This document shows positions 56,340 to 64,000 of a DNA stretch of 64,000 bases, in pieces. Source of the stretch: Cacajao melanocephalus (taxonomy: Eukaryota > Chordata > Mammalia > Primates > Pitheciidae); NCBI GenBank assembly GCA_963573385.1, contig CAUYLG010013866.1, forward strand, positions 1 to 64,000, read 5' to 3'. Within the stretch, counting starts at the first letter, position 1. The number at the start of each line of letters is the position of its first letter. Both the position numbers and the translations under genes were made by a program. The notes below the pieces were generated by a model. That model was not told the DNA's origin. It was given only the letters and a program-made list of their open reading frames with translations, and made no database searches.

Positions 56340-56991
56340 TGATTCATTCATACAGTAACCTGTATGTCTGCTATGTGTAAGGTGCCATGCTGATTTAATA
56401 AGGTTAGTATTTTTAGGCTTTTAAGAGCTAATATCTCCTTGGAGCACTTATCAAATAATTGATTTGTTAAACAGCACACTAATAAATTACATATCCAAAA
56501 TGATGATTAAAATTTATTGCTTTGGAAAGCTATTTGGGTATTCTGAAATATTTTTGATACTTGCCTTTTTGAGTTACCTTCACAACTTTTGACACAGAGA
56601 ATGGATACATTCACTAGATAAGGGATATGATAGTGAAAGGCAGGGGAAAAAGAAACAAATGTGAATCTTTGCCTTCAAAGAGTTTAAATTTTGGTAGGCA
56701 AATTAAGAGACTAAATGACCATTAAGGAACGGACTCTCTCTTCAGATAGAGATTATATTACTCAGACAATTACTGTATCCTTACAAAACATAAAGTCTGG
56801 TGGTGAAGATAAGAAACACAGAAATACTGGGTAGCAGATACTGAGTGTGACAGAAGATATGGGGCCATAAGATTTTAGAAGAGGCAATTTCTTCTCACTG
56901 ATGTGATTGCTTCATGAAAAAAGCTTCTTTGAAATGAACTCTGAAGGAAGCTAGGATGTGATTATGTAGGAATGGGGGACTATTAAGCCCA

Positions 56992-57043
56992 TTCTATTAA
57001 TTAATTACTTAATTTAAGTAATTATTAATTAATTACTTAAATT
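56992..57043. repeat. AT-rich palindromic (TTAA)n patch
   Basis: Repeats of ttaattaattacttaa, including an inverted pair aattacttaa/ttaagtaatt with a 1-nt spacer near 57005-57025. It forms the tail side of the adjacent antisense Alu. Confidence 0.85.
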
Positions 57044-57302
<259 letters not shown>

Positions 57303-57604
57303 TAATGGATATTTATTGATTGCTGTTGTCCCTAGGGAACACTGTGAACTGCAAGAGACAGGAATGAATCAGGTATTTATGGGGACTTCTGTGTAACTTA
57401 TTTTGATTGGAATGTAGAACATACATTTGTGTGTTCCTGTGTGTGTATGAGAGAGAGTTATTGCTGGTGATAAAGCAGTAGATATGGATTGGGGTTAATT
57501 CATAGAAAGCTTTGATTGCCAGACAAATTAGGTGAATGCCAGGGGCCCTTCAAGTTTTCAGAGGATGATGAGTCGTGATCAGAATTGCACTTGAGAAAGT
57601 TACT

Positions 57605-57875
57605 TGCCAGGCGTGGTGGCTCATGCCTATAATCCCAGCACTTTGGGTAGGCCAAGGTGAGTGGATCATCTGAGGTCAGGAGTTCGAGACCAGCCTGGTC
57701 AAGATGGCGAAACCCCATGTCTACTAAAAATATAAGAATCATCTGGGTATAGTGGTGCGCACCTGGAGTCCCAGCTACTTGGGAGTTGAGGCAGCAGAAT
57801 CACTTGAACCTGGGAGGCGGAGGTTGCAGTGAGCTGATGTCGCGCCATTGCACTCCAGCCTGGGCGACATAGCTG
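57605..57875 (+). mobile_element. Alu SINE, sense, lacking the A-tail
   Basis: Left and right monomers are present up to 'gcctgggcgacatagc'. The sequence then changes at once to non-Alu DNA, with no terminal sequence or A-tail. Confidence 0.92.
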
Positions 57876-58644
57876 GCTAGAGTGAATTGGGCAGATAAAA
57901 GTTAGCAATAGCCCAGATAAGAGTTAATAAGGGCTAGAGACAGTGAAGATGGACAAGAGGGAAATGGTGGGTTAAGGTATGAGACTTGACTTATGTTGGG
58001 TGGAAGGAGGGCAAGAAAGGACAGATTCAGAAATGTCTCAAATGTCTACTACAGTTGACCAAATATATAGTAGTGGTTTTTATTTTTTTATAATGGTTTT
58101 TAATAGAAGTGGTTTTTAGTAGAAATGGAAAAGCCATGAGATGGAGCTGTTTATGAAATGATACAGTTTTGAACATGAAAAGTTTTGTTTTATTATTTTT
58201 TTTTGAGGTCCTTGATGGGTGTATGTTCAGCTAGAGATGATATTCCTGGGAAGTGTGGGGCTGTCAGTAAGAAATTTGGTAGTTGAAGCTTGGAAAAAGG
58301 AGAGAAAAGAGCCATTGACAGTCTTAGGGAATGGCTATAGTAGATGATGAGAGGAACAAGAGAAGCAGAGGACCATAAATCAGAGATAAGAACCCCTTTG
58401 GGGCAACTTTGGAGCTGAGGGAGAAGAGTTTTAAGGAAAATATAGTCTTTTATCTTTGAGAGTTAATTTATTATTATTTTTGTTTTTTGCATATATAGGA
58501 GATAGTAAAGTAATCAGGTTGGTTGTTTCAGTATCTCATAAACTACGTATTTCTTCTCTAAAGAGAAGTTATGAAAATTTTGGAATATTGACATCATCTT
58601 TGGAATAAATATGTTTTTTGCTTATTTCTTAAAATTAATTAATT

Positions 58645-58933
58645 AATTAATTTTGAGACGGGATCTCATTCTGTTGCTCAGTCTGGAGTGCAGTGGCACA
58701 ATCATAGCTCAGCATACCCATGACCTCCTTGCTGAACTGATTCTTTTACTCAGCCTCTTGAGTAGCTGGTACTACAGGTGTATACCATCACACGTGGCTA
58801 ATGTTTTCTTTTTCTTTTTGTAGAGACAGGGTCGGTCTCACTGTGCTGCTTAGGCTGGTCTCAAACTCCTGGCTTAAGCAATCCTCCCACCTACAAGTGT
58901 TAGGATTACAGGCGTGAGCCACCACATCCAGCC
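58645..58933 (-). mobile_element. Alu SINE (AluJ-like), antisense, with (TTAA)n tail
   Basis: Old antisense Alu ('gagacgggatctcattctgt'). Its tail is (AATT)n (58634-58652), not poly-T. Confidence 0.9.
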
Positions 58934-59170
58934 CATATTTTTCATTTTTAAGAAGATTACTTTGTAGAATGGTATTCATTTAGATAAATGTGCTTGAGTC
59001 ATTGCTATAATTAGTAAATATTGGCCTTGAGGACCCCCAGTGTAGTACAGACAAAACTTATTTATATATGTAAGTTTTAACAAATAGCATATTATTAAGC
59101 AAATGAAAAATTATCCAAAAAATTTTGAAGCAAAATCCAAAGAAAAATTGACAACATAATTAGATATCTT

Positions 59171-59470
59171 TTTTTTTTTTTTTTTTTTGAGATGGAGTCT
59201 CACACTGTCTCCTGGCCTGGAGTGCAGTGGCATAATCTTGACTCACTGAAACCTCCGTCTCCCAGGTTGAAGGGATTCTCCTGCCTCAGCCTCCCAAGTA
59301 GCTGGGATTACAGGTGCTCGCCACCACGCCCAGCTAATTTTTTGCATTTTTGGTAGAGATGGGATTTCACTATGTTGGCCAGGCTGGTCTCAAGACTCCT
59401 GACCTCGTGATACACCTGCCTCAACCTCCCAAAGTGCTGGGATTACAGGCATGAGCCACTGGGCCCGGCC
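59171..59470 (-). mobile_element. Alu SINE, antisense
   Basis: Well-preserved antisense Alu with a 20-nt poly-T. Flanks tagatatc (59161) and tagatacc (59471) fit a target-site duplication. Confidence 0.95.
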
Positions 59471-59484
59471 TAGATACCATTTTA

Positions 59485-60440
59485 ATATTATGTGAGTGGA
59501 AACAACAAACTGTTTTTCCTCTGCTCTCACACCACAATAACAACACAGAAGATTTCAGGTGACCAACTGAGTGGAAGTTTCTCCCTACACACCAACAAAG
59601 CAATCAGTTCTGCAGTGGATACCAGCTGGGTATCCTCCAGTTCAATTGCAACGTTCTCTACCTAGAGACAGTGTCAGATCCCACAAGTTGAGGGCTCAGT
59701 CCAACAAGACTGTCCCCATCCTTCCTACCAGTTGCAGATCTGGGCCTCTGGAACTTCTGGTGGACCAGCTTTAAGTTGGGGTCTCCATGACCACATCATT
59801 GGGTTCAATTACTTTGTTAGAGTGGCTCACAGAACTCAGGGCGACATGTTTACTGATTTATTATAGAAGATTTTTTTTTTAAGAGATGGGGTTTCACCAT
59901 GTTCGTCAGGCTGGTCTCGAACTCCTTACCTTGTGATCCACCCACCTCAGCCTCCCAAAGTGCTGGGATTGCAGGCGTGAGCCACTGTGTCCAGCTGTAG
60001 AAGATATTTTCAAGGCTACAAATAGCCAGATGAAGAGAGACACAGAGTGAGGAACTTCTATCCTCATAGAGTTGGGGTATACTGCCCTCCTGGTACATGA
60101 ATGAGTTCTGATTAACCTTCCTGTAAGCCTCCACATGTTCAGCTTTCTGGAAGCTCCTCAAACCCTGTCGTCTTGGGCCTTTTATGGAGACTTTATTGGA
60201 CAGTCATGATTAATGTACAAACAACCATGTGGAAATATGATTAGACAAAAAGAGTTTGATCTAATATTAATAGACTGAGAGGGAAAATCATCAAAAGGAT
60301 TGTCTGTTCAGATTCTTCTTGGTCCCTCTGTGCAGCCTTCATTCCACCAGGGTATGGGGCAGGACCTCTTCTGAAATGAAGGTCTTGTGGCCTGCAATTA
60401 GACAAGTAAGGTCAGAGAATTTCTTTATGGCCAGCCCCAA
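59485..60440 (-). mobile_element. Ancient LTR-like repeat, antisense, split by an Alu monomer
   Basis: Known-looking interspersed repeat ('gagtggctcacagaactcag' at about 59819, 'ttactgatttattatag' at 59850, 'catgttcagctttctggaag' at 60133, 'ccttttatggagactttatt' at 60178). I believe it is an old LTR of the ERVL/MaLR range but cannot name the family. Confidence 0.45.
59872..59997 (-). mobile_element. Alu left-monomer insertion, antisense, with target-site duplication
   Basis: Short T-tract followed by left-monomer sequence only (to 'gtgtccagc'). The flank tagaagat occurs at 59864-59871 and again at 59998-60005, so it was inserted as a monomer. Confidence 0.92.
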
Positions 60441-60535
60441 GATAGAAAGGTTGGGGGAGATGATATTATATTTTTAGTTTTTAAGGCCTGCCTTGGGGAG
60501 AAAAAGGAGCAGGTGAAAAAAGGGCAGAAGGTCAG

Positions 60536-60550
60536 AGAGAGAGAGAGAGA
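60536..60550. repeat. (GA)n microsatellite, short
   Basis: About seven GA units just left of the Alu tail. Confidence 0.8.
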
Positions 60551-60555
60551 TGTTT

Positions 60556-61178
<623 letters not shown>

Positions 61179-61352
61179 GAGATTCTGTTTTCTAAGACCT
61201 GCTTCTGAGGCCTAAAGCACCCCAGCATTATAACAAGGGATATGGTGTTATGAGCCAGGGACCATGGTTGTAAACTTATATATCTCTCTCTGTCATAATA
61301 TCACATGTTGCAAACATAGATTTTTGTTGAACTTATCAATAAAGTAGAACTA

Positions 61353-61671
<319 letters not shown>

Positions 61672-61680
61672 CCACTTGTA

Positions 61681-61977
61681 GGCCGGGTGCAGTGGCTCAC
61701 ACCTGTAATACTAACCCTTTTGGAGGTTGAAGCAAGTGGATCACTTGAGCCCTGGAGTTTGAGACCAACCTGTGCAACATAGTGAGACCCTATCTCTAGA
61801 AGAAATTAAAAAAGTTAGACAGGTATGGTGGCACATGCCTGTAGTCCAAGCTTCTCATGTAGCTGAGACAGGATATGGCTTGAGCCCAGAAGATGGAGGC
61901 TGCAGTGAACTATGATTGTGCCACTGCACTCCAGCCTGGGCAACAGAGCGAGACCCTGTATCAAAATAAATAAAAAC
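61681..61977 (+). mobile_element. Alu SINE, sense
   Basis: Sense Alu with (AAAT)n tail, just right of the previous one. Confidence 0.92.
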
Positions 61978-62811
<834 letters not shown>

Positions 62812-62820
62812 TAAGCTTTT

Positions 62821-63199
62821 TCTAACTGTGTGGAGATTTACTTGCTTTTCAGCTGCTGAAGTAGATAGCAGTAAGCTAATGGTGGGGAAACAGACTTCCA
62901 GAAACACATTTTCTACTTGCTTTTAAACTTGTATTCATGAATAGTCCTTTCTTAGAACAAACCATATGGTTTAAGACTGTATTATTTGTTTTGATTGCAA
63001 TTTTAGTATATTCTGTGATAACTGATGGGAGACTGAAAACTGTATTGAGAGAGATGGAAACTTTTCTTTATATCCATAGCAAGGTGCCAGGTGCATATAG
63101 GTAGCTAAGTAAATGTAGTTGAATTGAATGTTGGACATTTTTTTCCACCATTTTTTTCCCTTCGTTTGGTTTTGGTGCTTTTCTTTTGTTTGTACAGTT
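62821..63199. other. Intron sequence, nothing recognised
   Basis: No supported feature. Confidence 0.4.
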
Positions 63200-63529
63200 T
63201 TTCTCTTGGTATCCTTGGGGGATTGGTTCCAGGACTGCCTGCAGATACCAGAATCCTAGGATGCTCAAGATTCTTATATAAAACGGCATATATTTGCATT
63301 TAACCTATGTACATCTTCCTGTATACTTTAAATTATCTCTAGATTACTTACAGTACCTAATGTAATATAAATGCTTTGTAAATAGTTGTTAAGTTATATT
63401 GTTTAGGGAATAATGACAGGAAGAACAGTTTGCCCATGTTAAATACAGATGCAATTTTTAGGGGGAATGTTTTCAGTCCACAATTGCTTGAATACAGATG
63501 CAGAACCCAGGAATATGGAGGGCTGACTT
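63200..63529 (+). mobile_element. Tigger-type MITE (MER), left end eroded
   Basis: Recognised by 'ggttccaggactgcctgcag', 'cttatataaaacggcatat', 'aaattatctctagattactt' and the right terminus 'atatggagggctgact'. Non-coding. Confidence 0.8.
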
Positions 63530-63597
63530 TCTTTCTTTCCTTCTTCCTTCCTTCCTTCGACTTTCTTTCTTTCTCTTTCTTTCTTTCTTTCTTTCGA
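63530..63597. repeat. (TTCC)n/(CTTT)n microsatellite
   Basis: Two pyrimidine runs, (ttcc)n and (cttt)n, broken by 'gactt' near 63559. Confidence 0.93.
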
Positions 63598-63787
63598 GAG
63601 CCATTTGTATGTGGATTCTATACTCTAATAACAATATGTCTTATTAATATGCCACCTGAAACAGATAGTTACTTTTAAGTTATGATATAAATTTGCAGAA
63701 GTCATAATGGAAATAGGACTAGGGCATATTACTTGAAGTAGAGGCAATAATTGTTTCTCCTCTACTGGCTAAAAAAAAATTATTATT
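63598..63787. other. Intron sequence before an L1 5' end
   Basis: AT-rich, nothing recognised. 'aaaaaaaaattattatt' lies directly left of the L1 start. Confidence 0.4.
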
Positions 63788-64000
63788 GAGAGAGATCCAA
63801 GGTGGCCGATTACTAGCAGCGCAGGATTGTAGCTCCTAGTGAAAGCGCAGAGAACGAGTGGATGCCACACTTTCAGACGAATTTTTGTTGCTCACGGACC
63901 GGGAGATTCCCAGCGGAGGAGCCCCATGGGTCGCCAGCACGACTCTTGTGGCCGGCGTGGCGGTTTTGCCGGCGCTTTGGCGCAGAGGTTCTTGGTGCAG
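63788..64000 (+). mobile_element. L1 5' UTR start (primate L1P), continues beyond the window
   Basis: The block 'gatccaaggtggccgattac' followed by 'gtagctcctagtgaaagc' is the start of a primate L1 5' UTR, which holds the internal RNA polymerase II promoter. Many CpGs remain (for example 'gccggcgtggcggttttgcc'). The YY1-type site near +10 reads aaggtggcc in place of aagatggcc. It lies in SWAP70 intron 1 in the sense direction. Whether ORF1 and ORF2 follow cannot be seen. Confidence 0.8.

Overview
This window is nuclear DNA from a primate. The evidence is about 40 Alu copies (a primate-specific SINE), primate-type L1 3' ends, MST and MLT1 (MaLR) LTR relics, Tigger and mariner relics, MIR and L2 fragments, and one CpG island carrying a vertebrate first exon with a splice donor. 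There is no bacterial or organellar architecture, no operon, no CRISPR array, and I recognise no tRNA or rRNA gene. Nearly all long open frames are Alu, L1 or microsatellite read-through.

Only one host gene is supported: the first coding exon of SWAP70 on the + strand, at 52430-52528. It starts in a strong Kozak context and ends at a GT donor in phase 0. It lies in a TATA-less, GC-box CpG island (about 51880-53100). Everything right of 52528 is SWAP70 intron 1, which runs off the window. Everything left of about 51880 is its 5' intergenic flank. In human the upstream neighbour should be WEE1 on 11p15.4; that is from memory and is not visible here.

The layout has two halves. From 1 to about 33 kb the DNA is AT-rich and L1-dominated. 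It holds three 5'-truncated primate L1 3' ends (1-1160, 1393-2805, 32109-33258), a long ancient L1M in antisense (about 9760-12960), a mariner corpse (about 8140-9340), an antisense MST LTR (23072-23425), a Tigger-type MITE (6169-6505), a 300-bp pyrimidine tract and an AT-rich palindromic microsatellite cluster. Only five or six Alus are present, and long stretches show nothing recognisable. From about 33 kb on the DNA becomes very Alu-rich, with more than 30 copies, often back to back or nested in L1M, MLT1 and LTR-like relics. The right edge enters the 5' UTR of a sense-strand L1 inside SWAP70 intron 1.

I found no new multi-gene system. The items most worth a second look are: a near-identical inverted duplication of about 295 bp (34789-35084 against 37490-37785, including a 107-bp perfect match); two 21-bp perfect hairpins (26465-26520 and 35914-35972); Alu left-monomer insertions, two of them with target-site duplications; an L1 with a (TA)n-type tail and a perfect 17-bp target-site duplication; the duplicated GC-box module at the SWAP70 promoter; and the possibly full-length L1 that starts at about 63788. 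Repeat subfamily names are from memory and should be read as class-level calls.
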